DNA from: Scandinavium sp036409475
GTDB lineage: Bacteria > Pseudomonadota > Gammaproteobacteria > Enterobacterales > Enterobacteriaceae
NCBI RefSeq assembly: GCF_036409475.1
Contig: NZ_JAYRCK010000024.1
Span: 28,725-92,724, forward strand
DNA: 64,000 bases
Direction: 5' to 3'
Program-made: the position numbers and the translations under genes
Notes under the pieces: model-generated
Told to the model about the DNA's origin: nothing
The model's input: the letters and a program-made list of their open reading frames with translations, nothing else
Databases searched by the model: none
Shown: positions 1 to 6,780 of the stretch, piece after piece
How positions within the stretch are numbered: the stretch's first letter is position 1
How the letters are laid out: every line of letters begins with the position of its first letter

Positions 1-966
1 TACCGTGACCTTGCGGTAGGCGTGGCGGAAGGCGGTTCGGAAACCTGGTGTGACCGCGAGTTGTATTGCCTGAAAGCCTCCGTTGGTGCACCACCGGATA
101 TCCTCGGGCCGCTTGGGCAGAACTGGGGTTTACCGCCGATGGACCCGCATATCATCACTGCCCGCGCCTATGAGCCGTTTATCGATTTGCTGCGGGCCAA
201 TATGCAAAACTGCGGCGCACTGCGTATCGACCATGTGATGTCTGTCCTGCGTTTGTGGTGGATACCTTATGGCGAAACCGCTGACCACGGCGCGTATGTG
301 CATTATCCGGTGGACGATTTGCTGTCAATTCTGGCGTTGGAAAGCAAACGTCATCAGTGCATGGTTATCGGGGAAGATCTCGGCACAGTTCCGGTGGAAA
401 TCGTCGGTAAACTGCGTAAGAGCGGCGTCTACTCCTACAAAGTGCTCTATTTCGAAAGCGACCACGAGAAGACATTCCGCGCGCCAAAAGCGTATCCGGA
501 GCAGTCGATGGCCGTGGCAACGACGCACGATTTGCCAACGCTCAGAGGCTACTGGGAAAGCGGGGATTTAACGCTGGGCAAAACGCTGGGCTTATATCCG
601 GATGAAGTTATCCTGCGCGGCCTGTATCAGGACCGTGAACTGGCGAAACAAGGTTTGCTGGAAGCGCTGCATAAATACGGCTGTTTGCCTAAACGCGCCG
701 GGCATAAAGCAACGCTGATGAGCATGACCAGCACGCTGAATCGCGGCATGCAGCGTTATATCGCAGACAGCAACAGTGCGCTGCTGGGCCTTCAGCCGGA
801 AGACTGGCTGGACATGGCCGGGCCAGTCAATATTCCGGGCACCAGTTACCAGTATAAAAACTGGCGACGCAAGCTTTCCACCACGATCGAAGCGATGTTC
901 GCCGATGAGTCGGTGAACAAGTTGATTAAGGATTTGGATAAGCGTCGGAAGGCTGCGGGGAAATAA
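1..966 (+). CDS. malQ: 4-alpha-glucanotransferase (amylomaltase), 3' part
   Basis: Cytoplasmic enzyme of maltodextrin use that transfers glucanyl units between maltodextrins and releases glucose. The reading frame is open from base 1, so the gene begins before the window; 321 C-terminal residues are visible of about 690 usual for the family. The three GH77 acidic-site motifs are present: RIDH (nucleophile Asp), GEDLG (acid/base Glu) and THDLPT (transition-state Asp). The end of the protein is basic, as in E. coli MalQ. A GTG at 22 is only an internal codon. malP would be expected just upstream, outside the window. A REP-like element follows the stop codon. Confidence 0.95.
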   Translation, partial: YRDLAVGVAEGGSETWCDRELYCLKASVGAPPDILGPLGQNWGLPPMDPHIITARAYEPFIDLLRANMQNCGALRIDHVMSVLRLWWIPYGETADHGAYVHYPVDDLLSILALESKRHQCMVIGEDLGTVPVEIVGKLRKSGVYSYKVLYFESDHEKTFRAPKAYPEQSMAVATTHDLPTLRGYWESGDLTLGKTLGLYPDEVILRGLYQDRELAKQGLLEALHKYGCLPKRAGHKATLMSMTSTLNRGMQRYIADSNSALLGLQPEDWLDMAGPVNIPGTSYQYKNWRRKLSTTIEAMFADESVNKLIKDLDKRRKAAGK

Positions 967-992
967 AAGAATCAGCGGGCTGCGAAGATTTC

Positions 993-1078
993 ACAGGCCC
1001 GCGCAAGCGAAGCGCCGCCGGGCGAAAATGCCTGATGGCGCTGCGCTTATCAGGCCTACGTGAATGCAGGCCAGCACG
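993..1078. repeat. REP/BIME-like palindromic element after malQ
   Basis: Two GC-rich palindromic units lie between the convergent malQ and nfuA genes. The clearer one, at 1030-1055, pairs GCCTGAT with ATCAGGC around a GCGCTGCGC centre, the form of an enterobacterial REP unit. The other, at about 999-1024, carries GCGAAGCGCCGCCGGGC, which recurs in the element after argD (about 45006-45020). It probably protects or ends the 3' ends of both transcripts. Confidence 0.7.
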
Positions 1079-1083
1079 CGAAA

Positions 1084-1659
1084 TCAGTAGTAAGAGTGCT
1101 CACCACGCTGGTGTTCGGTCAGATCGCGAACGCCTTTCAGCTCAGGGAATTCGTTCAGCAGCTGCTTCTCGATCCCTTCTTTCAGCGTCACATCCACCAT
1201 TGAACAACCGTTACAACCGCCGCCGAATTGCAGAATCGCAAACCCTTCATCGGTGATTTCCATCAGCGATACGCGACCGCCATGGCCGGCAAGCTGCGGG
1301 TTAACCGTTGCCTGCAGCATGTACTCAACGCGCTCCATCAGCGGGGCATCGTCGGAGACTTTACGCATTTTCGCGTTCGGTGCTTTCAGCGTCAGCTGAG
1401 ACCCTAACTGATCGGTCACGAAGTCGATGTCCGCATCTTCAAGATACGGCGCGCTCAGCTCATCAACGTACGCGGTCAGCAGGTCAAATTTCAGGGCAGT
1501 GTCGGTGGCTTCCACCGCATCCGGCGGGCAGTAAGAAACACCGCATTCAGCGTTTGGGGTACCAGGATTGATCACAAATACACGGATTTGTGTCCCTTCT
1601 TCCTGATTCGCCAGCAGTTTGGCAAAGTGCGCTTGTGCAGCATCGGAAATACGGATCAT
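1084..1659 (-). CDS. nfuA: Fe/S biogenesis protein NfuA
   Basis: Carrier that delivers [4Fe-4S] clusters to apoproteins such as aconitase, important under iron limitation and oxidative stress. The 191 aa equal the E. coli length. Residues 1 to about 100 resemble an A-type (IscA-like) domain without the full Cys set, and the C-terminal NifU domain has the cluster-binding CNGC motif at about residues 149-152. In E. coli gntT lies beside this gene; here malQ is the neighbour. A 58-base gap separates it from gntX, which is upstream on the same strand. Confidence 0.96.
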   Translation of the reverse strand: MIRISDAAQAHFAKLLANQEEGTQIRVFVINPGTPNAECGVSYCPPDAVEATDTALKFDLLTAYVDELSAPYLEDADIDFVTDQLGSQLTLKAPNAKMRKVSDDAPLMERVEYMLQATVNPQLAGHGGRVSLMEITDEGFAILQFGGGCNGCSMVDVTLKEGIEKQLLNEFPELKGVRDLTEHQRGEHSYY

Positions 1660-1717
1660 AGCTTTGGCCTAATAGTTGACTACTTTAGTCGGTTATAATA
1701 CGCCCATCACAGAGGGT

Positions 1718-2386
1718 CTACAAGGTGCGACACAGGCACCATACCTGAACTGACGCGGCGCCGTTTTGCAAAAGCTGGCGGGAAAGCTCGGCTACGGTGG
1801 TACCGGTCGTGACGACATCGTCCACAAGGGCGATATGGAGACCCGCGACAGCAAATTCAAGCTGAAAGGCATTTTTCAGGTTCTGCCTCCGCAGTCTGGC
1901 GGAAAGCTGATGCTGCGTGGCTGTCGGCCGTATTCGGCGTATCGCTTCTGGCTGATAACGAATACCAAGCCAGCGGGAAAGGGGTTGGCACAGCAAGTCT
2001 GCCTGGTTGTAGCCTCGTCGCCAGTGGCGGCGTTGCCATAAAGGGACGGCGACCAGCAAATCCGCGGCCTGCTGTTGCTGTTTTATCCTCAGCAACAATA
2101 ACCTCGCCAGCGCTCTTGTGAGTTCGGGCTTGTTACTGAACTTCCAGCGCTTAATCAATGTGGAAAGCGGGGCAACATAATCGTTGACCGTCACCAGCGT
2201 TTGCCAGGGCGGTTCGTGGCGCAAGCAGCGTCCACACACCACCGTTTTGCTGGTGGCGGGCAATCCACACTGCGGGCAAAGTGGGAGGTTTGAACTCACC
2301 GCGCGTGTGCAGCGAGAGCAGATGCCCCAGTTCGCCAGCGCCAACGGCATTTGGCATAGCCAGCACGAGCCGTGGACTGATAGCAT
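1718..2386 (-). CDS. gntX: GntX/ComF-family phosphoribosyltransferase-like protein
   Basis: ComF-family protein of uncertain function; the name reflects an old link to gluconate uptake that is not well supported. The N-terminus is a zinc-ribbon-like cluster of Cys pairs (CWLC, CSRC, CPQC, CGRC). The C-terminal half is a type I phosphoribosyltransferase fold with the PRPP motif VDDVVTTGTT. I chose the ATG at 2386 (222 aa) because an AAGGAGGAAGAG ribosome site precedes it; the frame stays open to 2557 but that would overlap bioH. It is divergent from bioH with a 42-bp gap that must hold both promoters. Confidence 0.9.
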   Translation of the reverse strand: MLSVHGSCWLCQMPLALANWGICSRCTRAVSSNLPLCPQCGLPATSKTVVCGRCLRHEPPWQTLVTVNDYVAPLSTLIKRWKFSNKPELTRALARLLLLRIKQQQQAADLLVAVPLWQRRHWRRGYNQADLLCQPLSRWLGIRYQPEAIRRIRPTATQHQLSARLRRQNLKNAFQLEFAVAGLHIALVDDVVTTGTTVAELSRQLLQNGAASVQVWCLCRTL

Positions 2387-2428
2387 ATCTCTTCCTCCTT
2401 TTAGAACAGTGAACGGGAACAGTAACGG

Positions 2429-3202
2429 ATGAACGACATCGGGTGGCAAACCAAAGGCGAAGGAAATACGCATCTTGTGCTGCTGCACGGATGGGGGCTG
2501 AGCGCGGAAGTGTGGGATTGCATAACCTCTGAACTCAGCTCGCATTTCACGCTTCATTTGGTCGACCTGCCGGGGTTTGGTCGCAGTCAGGGTTTCGGGG
2601 CGATGTCACTGGAAGCGATGACGGAGACGGTGCTGGCAAAAGCGCCGGAAAAAGCCGTCTGGCTCGGCTGGAGTTTGGGGGGGCTGGTGGCAAGCCTCGC
2701 TGCACTTACGGCACCTGAGCGAGTGCAGGCGCTGGTCACGGTAGCGTCCTCGCCTTGCTTCTGTGCCCAAACGGATTGGCCGGGAATCAAACCGGAAGTG
2801 CTTTCCGGTTTTCAGCAACAGTTAAGTGAGGATTTCCAGCGCACGGTCGAGCGTTTTCTTGCCTTGCAAACGATGGGGACAGAGAGTGCGCGTCAGGATG
2901 CTCGAAAATTGAAAAGCGCGGTACTGGCGCTGCCAATGCCTTCGACAGAAGTGCTAAACAGTGGCCTCGAAATCCTGAAAACGGCTGATCTGCGCGACGC
3001 GCTGACTACCCTAAAAATGCCGTTCCTGCGGCTGTATGGCCATCTCGATGGTCTGGTGCCGCGCAAAGTGGTGCCGCTGCTTGATGCGCAGTGGCCGCAA
3101 AGCCAGTCCTTCGTTTTCCCCAAAGCGGCACATGCGCCGTTCATCTCGCATCTGGCCGAATTTTGTCAGCAGTTGCTGGCGCTCAGGCAGGTGATTCTCT
3201 GA
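2429..3202 (+). CDS. bioH: Pimeloyl-[acyl-carrier protein] methyl ester esterase
   Basis: Cytoplasmic alpha/beta hydrolase that removes the methyl group from pimeloyl-ACP methyl ester and so ends pimelate assembly in biotin synthesis. The nucleophile elbow GWSLGG places Ser82 as nucleophile; an Asp in YGHLDG (near 207) and a His in KAAHAPF (near 235) complete the triad. The length of 257 aa matches the family (256 in E. coli). As in E. coli, it stands alone away from the bio operon. A perfect hairpin follows at 3249-3275. Confidence 0.96.
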   Translation: MNDIGWQTKGEGNTHLVLLHGWGLSAEVWDCITSELSSHFTLHLVDLPGFGRSQGFGAMSLEAMTETVLAKAPEKAVWLGWSLGGLVASLAALTAPERVQALVTVASSPCFCAQTDWPGIKPEVLSGFQQQLSEDFQRTVERFLALQTMGTESARQDARKLKSAVLALPMPSTEVLNSGLEILKTADLRDALTTLKMPFLRLYGHLDGLVPRKVVPLLDAQWPQSQSFVFPKAAHAPFISHLAEFCQQLLALRQVIL

Positions 3203-3248
3203 TTTTTAAGGCAAACTGGCGAAAATTCCATTAGCGACAATACTTAGG

Positions 3249-3275
3249 GAACGCTGCGTTTTCACCGCAGCGTTC
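3249..3275 (+). terminator. Hairpin between bioH and the DUF1471 gene
   Basis: GAACGCTGCG (3249-3258) pairs perfectly with CGCAGCGTTC (3266-3275) around a 7-base loop. No strong U-run follows, so it may be a weak terminator or an mRNA-stabilising stem rather than a classic Rho-independent terminator. Confidence 0.5.
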
Positions 3276-3305
3276 ACATAAAATGGTCCTATGGAGAGTA
3301 CGGCT

Positions 3306-3575
3306 ATGAAATTTGCTTCAGGTATTGTTGCGGCACTGGTTATGGGTTCACTCTCTTTTGGCGCTTTTGCGGCTAAAGAAATTTCTAAAGAAGATGCGGC
3401 GAAAATGAACCTGACCAAAATTGGTTCGGTGACCACTTCGCGTACGACTTCGCCGATGGACGCTAAGCGCGATCTGTCGAAGAAAGCCGACGAAAAAGGC
3501 GGGACGTATTTTGTGGTGATTGCGGGTGAGAAGAACGAGAAAAACGTTCACGCTAACGCAGACGTCTACAAGTAA
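3306..3575 (+). CDS. Small periplasmic DUF1471 (YdgH/BhsA/McbA-like) protein
   Basis: A predicted secreted protein of 89 aa. Residues 1 to about 22 form a signal peptide (basic start, hydrophobic core, AFA before AKE). The rest resembles the DUF1471 family of small periplasmic stress or biofilm proteins, with the recurring pattern of Ile/Val-Gly-x-Val, a Lys/Asp-rich middle, and an Ala-Asp-Val-Tyr ending. The ATG at 3306 is preferred over that at 3291, since GGAGAG sits at a suitable distance before it. A terminator hairpin follows. In E. coli this slot holds yhgA, so this is a lineage-specific neighbour of feo. Specific function unknown. Confidence 0.82.
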   Translation: MKFASGIVAALVMGSLSFGAFAAKEISKEDAAKMNLTKIGSVTTSRTTSPMDAKRDLSKKADEKGGTYFVVIAGEKNEKNVHANADVYK

Positions 3576-3584
3576 AAGCAAAAA

Positions 3585-3605
3585 GCGGGCTTGCGGCCCG
3601 CATCT
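3585..3605. terminator. Terminator between the DUF1471 gene and feoC
   Basis: GCGGGC (3585-3590) pairs with GCCCGC (3596-3601); A-rich sequence lies on the left and CTTCTTTTCT on the right. It lies between convergent genes and could serve both. Confidence 0.65.
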
Positions 3606-3611
3606 TCTTTT

Positions 3612-3851
3612 CTACGACTGAAGAACCCACCACTCCCGAACGCAGGCTTTCCCTTCCGGACAACTTTTACAGCTTCCGCTCAGACAATCAGAGACATCGT
3701 CCGTTACGCGCTTCGCTTTGCCCATCGCTTCCAGACGCAGCAACATGGCTTCAATCATCGGCTGCGGCGTGTGCAGGACATGGCTGAGCTGTTGCACTTC
3801 CATTCGTCCTTGTAGTGCCAGCAGATCTCGCAGTTCAATCATCGAAGCCAT
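3612..3851 (-). CDS. feoC: Ferrous iron transport protein C
   Basis: Small protein of the Feo system (79 aa) with an N-terminal winged-helix fold and a Cys-rich loop (CLSGSCKSC...C) that in related proteins binds an oxygen-sensitive Fe-S cluster. In Klebsiella and Salmonella homologues FeoC binds FeoB and protects it from proteolysis when oxygen is low. It is the last gene of the feoABC operon, 10 bases after feoB. Confidence 0.93.
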   Translation of the reverse strand: MASMIELRDLLALQGRMEVQQLSHVLHTPQPMIEAMLLRLEAMGKAKRVTDDVSDCLSGSCKSCPEGKACVREWWVLQS

Positions 3852-3861
3852 GGTGCATTCC

Positions 3862-6180
3862 TTAGTGGCAGTCGCCAGCCGGGCTGTTACAGCAGCTTTC
3901 TACCGTTTTGCGAGTCGCCAGCAAATTCACATTCACCCGGCTACGAGCGCGGCGTAACAGGCCAATCACCACAACGTTGAACAGCACCACGGCCAGAATA
4001 CAGACCAGGCTGTAACGCGGATGCTGCTGGAAGCTGCTGACCTGATAGAACACAGTAGAGAGCGAATACGCGATATTAAGCCCCCACAATACCGAGAAGC
4101 CCATCCAGCCACGGCTCGACTCACGGGAAATCGCGCCCATCACTGAAATGCAGGGGATATAAAGCAGAACGAAAATCAGGTAGCTGTAGGCCGCCGCGGC
4201 GCTGCCAAATTTGCTGCTCATCACGCCCATTGCGCCGGTCGCCATTTCACCATCGCCTTTGCTGGCTTCAATCGGGTTAGCCAGCACGCTCAGGCTGAAG
4301 GTGTCTTTCAGGCTCTGCCAGGTTTCCCCTGCGGCGGCACCCAGTTCATCCAGCACGTTAAACGTTGCCGGGTCGAACGCTTCCTGCTGGATATTTTCGG
4401 CGGTGTACAGCGTGTTCAGCGTACCGACCACCACTTCTTTAGCCATCGCGCCCGTGAACAGGCCAACTGTTGCCTGCCAGTTATCTTCATGCACGCCAAT
4501 CGGCTTGAACAGCGGGGTTATCACGCGGCTGACCGAGGCCAGTGCGGAATCGTTGATATTGTCCGCCGCTTTACCGCTCAGCGTGAAGCTGTTCAATGCG
4601 CTGAGGAAGATGCTGACAATCACAATTACTTTACCTGCACGCAGGACAAAGCCTTTCAGGCGCTGCCAGGTTTGAATAATCAGGCTTTTCAGATGCGGAA
4701 CGTGATAGACCGGCAACTCCATCACAAACGGTGAGGCTTCCCCGCGCATGATGGTGTGCTTGAGCATCAGGCCCGTCAGGATAGCCATCACGATGCCCAA
4801 CACATACAGCGAGAAGACCGTCAGCGCGCCTTGCTGCCCAAAAAAGGCCGCTGCAAAAACAGCGAAGATGGCCAGGCGTGCGCCACAGGACATAAACGGC
4901 GCCATCATGATGGTCATCAGACGCTCACGCGGGGCATCCAGCGTGCGTGCGCCCATCACAGACGGCACGTTACAGCCAAAGCCGACAATCAGCGGCACGA
5001 AGGATTTGCCCGGCAACCCCAGCGACTGCATCAGGCGGTCCATCACGAACGCCGCACGCGCCATATAACCGGAATCTTCAAGGAACGAGAGGAACAGGTA
5101 CATCATGCCGATTTGTGGCACCAGCGGCAGCACGGTGTTGATCCCGCCGCCAATCCCCTGAGCGAGGAAAATAGTCAGCCATTGCGGGAAGTGCAGGATG
5201 GCGCCAATCCACTGAATGCCGTGAATAAAGATAGCGACCGAACCGCCGTCAAAAATCGGCTGCAGCGCCCCGCCAATGTTGATCGCCAGCAGGAACATTA
5301 AGTACATGACGAACAGGAAAATCGGCAGACCGAGGAAACGGTTAAGAATGATTTTATCCACCGCCGTGGTGAACCGGCTCGGTTCGGCGGTAAGGGTGTT
5401 GCTGACCACGTCGCACACGGCGGCGATGGTTTGATAACGGGCATCGGCGATGTGCAGCGCCGGATCGTCCATTTCGGTTTTCAGCCGAGCTTCTGCCACT
5501 TCGAGTTGCTGCGCGGCTTCACCGGCGTAATTGCGGCTATAAATATCGCCTTCCAGCATTTGCAGGCCTAACCAGCGGCGCTGCTTTAACGGCATTTCCG
5601 GGCTGATGGCCTGCGCCAGCCAGTCGGCTTCACGCAGCAGCGGTTTGGCGTAATGCACCAGCTCGATATCGTCGTTGGCCTGATGGCGGTCGATGCTCAT
5701 CTTCAGGGCTTCAATGCCGCGGCCACGGGTCGACACCAGCGGAATAACAGGGCAGCCAAGACGTGCAGCCAACGCATCCACTTCAATGCGAATGTGTTGC
5801 TTCTCGGCGATATCCAGCATGTTCAGCGCCACGATGCAGGGAATGCCCAGCTCCAGCAGTTGCAGCGTCAGATACAGGTTGCGCTCAAGGTTGGAAGCAT
5901 CCACCACGTTAATCAGCAAATCGGCATCGCCACTGAGGATGTAGTGGCAGGCAATTTGCTCATCCAGCGAGGTTTGTGAAGAAATTGTGGTCAGCGAATA
6001 GGTGCCGGGCAGGTCAACCAGCGTCACCTGATGGTCGGTGGTGCTGAACTGGCCTTCTTTACGCTCAACGGTGACACCCGCCCAATTCCCGACTCGCTGG
6101 CGCGCGCCCGTTAACTGATTAAATAAAGTCGTCTTTCCTGAGTTGGGGTTGCCAATTAAGCCAAGGGTTAATTTTTTCAT
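3862..6180 (-). CDS. feoB: Fe(2+) transporter FeoB
   Basis: Inner-membrane ferrous iron permease with an N-terminal GTPase. The G1 loop GNPNSGKTT is at residues 10-18, G3 is DLPGTYS and G4 NMLD. From about residue 280 there are multiple membrane helices with the two Gate motifs (GCNVPS and a second PCI region). The C-terminus is Cys-containing. The start at 6180 gives 772 aa (773 in E. coli); the upstream in-frame ATG at 6210 would overlap the feoA stop. FeoA and FeoC are its partners. Expression is expected to rise without oxygen (FNR) and fall with iron (Fur). Confidence 0.97.
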   Translation of the reverse strand: MKKLTLGLIGNPNSGKTTLFNQLTGARQRVGNWAGVTVERKEGQFSTTDHQVTLVDLPGTYSLTTISSQTSLDEQIACHYILSGDADLLINVVDASNLERNLYLTLQLLELGIPCIVALNMLDIAEKQHIRIEVDALAARLGCPVIPLVSTRGRGIEALKMSIDRHQANDDIELVHYAKPLLREADWLAQAISPEMPLKQRRWLGLQMLEGDIYSRNYAGEAAQQLEVAEARLKTEMDDPALHIADARYQTIAAVCDVVSNTLTAEPSRFTTAVDKIILNRFLGLPIFLFVMYLMFLLAINIGGALQPIFDGGSVAIFIHGIQWIGAILHFPQWLTIFLAQGIGGGINTVLPLVPQIGMMYLFLSFLEDSGYMARAAFVMDRLMQSLGLPGKSFVPLIVGFGCNVPSVMGARTLDAPRERLMTIMMAPFMSCGARLAIFAVFAAAFFGQQGALTVFSLYVLGIVMAILTGLMLKHTIMRGEASPFVMELPVYHVPHLKSLIIQTWQRLKGFVLRAGKVIVIVSIFLSALNSFTLSGKAADNINDSALASVSRVITPLFKPIGVHEDNWQATVGLFTGAMAKEVVVGTLNTLYTAENIQQEAFDPATFNVLDELGAAAGETWQSLKDTFSLSVLANPIEASKGDGEMATGAMGVMSSKFGSAAAAYSYLIFVLLYIPCISVMGAISRESSRGWMGFSVLWGLNIAYSLSTVFYQVSSFQQHPRYSLVCILAVVLFNVVVIGLLRRARSRVNVNLLATRKTVESCCNSPAGDCH

Positions 6181-6209
6181 AGGAATAAACTCGCTGTCTC
6201 TGGCAGGCA

Positions 6210-6437
6210 TTAACGGCTAAGCGCTTCTGTTTCAATCAGCGCCAGGTCTTTTTTGCGTAATACGAGGCTGACTCGGCGAGTTTCAATATGGACAGGATCG
6301 CCAAGAGGGGCGACGCGAACCACATGAAAAGAAGACCCAGGCAACATGCCAAGGGAAAGTAATTTTTGCCGGTAAGCCGGGCTAATCTCTGCTGAGAACC
6401 CGGTAATTTTCCACATACTGTCTGGAGTGAATTGCAT
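6210..6437 (-). CDS. feoA: Ferrous iron transport protein A
   Basis: Cytosolic SH3-like protein (75 aa) needed for FeoB activity. The typical FeoA core is visible: a Gly-rich turn, LGMLPGS, then a strand pair with VRVAPLGDPV and the RRVSLVLRK segment. First gene of the operon; 29 bases separate it from feoB. Candidate Fur and FNR sites lie in the 340-bp region upstream. Confidence 0.95.
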   Translation of the reverse strand: MQFTPDSMWKITGFSAEISPAYRQKLLSLGMLPGSSFHVVRVAPLGDPVHIETRRVSLVLRKKDLALIETEALSR

Positions 6438-6541
6438 AAGACCTGCTTTGTTTGCTAGCCGATTAACTCTTCATTCGCGCACAGTGGCGGATGAAACCAA
6501 CGATGATGCCAACAGGGAAAGGATAAAATATCAACAATGAC

Positions 6542-6560
6542 GATGATAATGAGAATGGTT
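6542..6560 (-). promoter_or_regulatory. Candidate Fur box for feoABC
   Basis: GATGATAATGAGAATGGTT resembles successive GATAAT-type hexamers of the Fur consensus, about 105 bases upstream of feoA. Fur control of feo is established in E. coli; the exact site here is by eye. Confidence 0.55.
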
Positions 6561-6620
6561 TCCGTCTTCAATCCATAAACTGTGACCGAATGTTGAAACG
6601 GGGCTTAATTCACAGGACTT

Positions 6621-6634
6621 TTGACATGGCTCAA
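6621..6634 (-). promoter_or_regulatory. Candidate FNR site for feoABC
   Basis: TTGACATGGCTCAA matches the FNR consensus TTGAT-N4-ATCAA at 8 of 10 defined bases. FNR activation of feo is known in E. coli. Confidence 0.5.
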
Positions 6635-6739
6635 TATTTAGCGCGCTTGCGGGTGTTTACGGAAGAGTGCAGTTGTTACCAGAATGAAAATAAGTGCGAG
6701 CAGAATTCGGGAAAGGGTAAAAATATCTGTCTTGCGACT

Positions 6740-6768
6740 AAAAAGGCCCCCGGAAATAAGAGGGCCTG
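6740..6768 (-). terminator. Terminator after tex (yhgF)
   Basis: On the minus strand AGGCCC (6767-6762) pairs with GGGCCT (6749-6744), followed by a T-run (TTTTAG). It lies just downstream of the tex stop codon. Confidence 0.75.
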
Positions 6769-6780
6769 AACAGAGAAAAA

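Larger units (their letters stand above)
6438..6780. promoter_or_regulatory. feo promoter region
   Basis: 343 bp without a gene, between the feoA start and the tex stop. It holds a candidate Fur box, a candidate FNR site, and at its right end the tex terminator. AT-rich sequence at 6640-6730 shows no convincing ORF. Confidence 0.6.

Noticed and set aside
3862..3900. Possible selenocysteine or odd metal site in the Cys-rich FeoB C-terminus
   Set aside because: A Cys-containing end is usual for enterobacterial FeoB; no in-frame TGA is involved.
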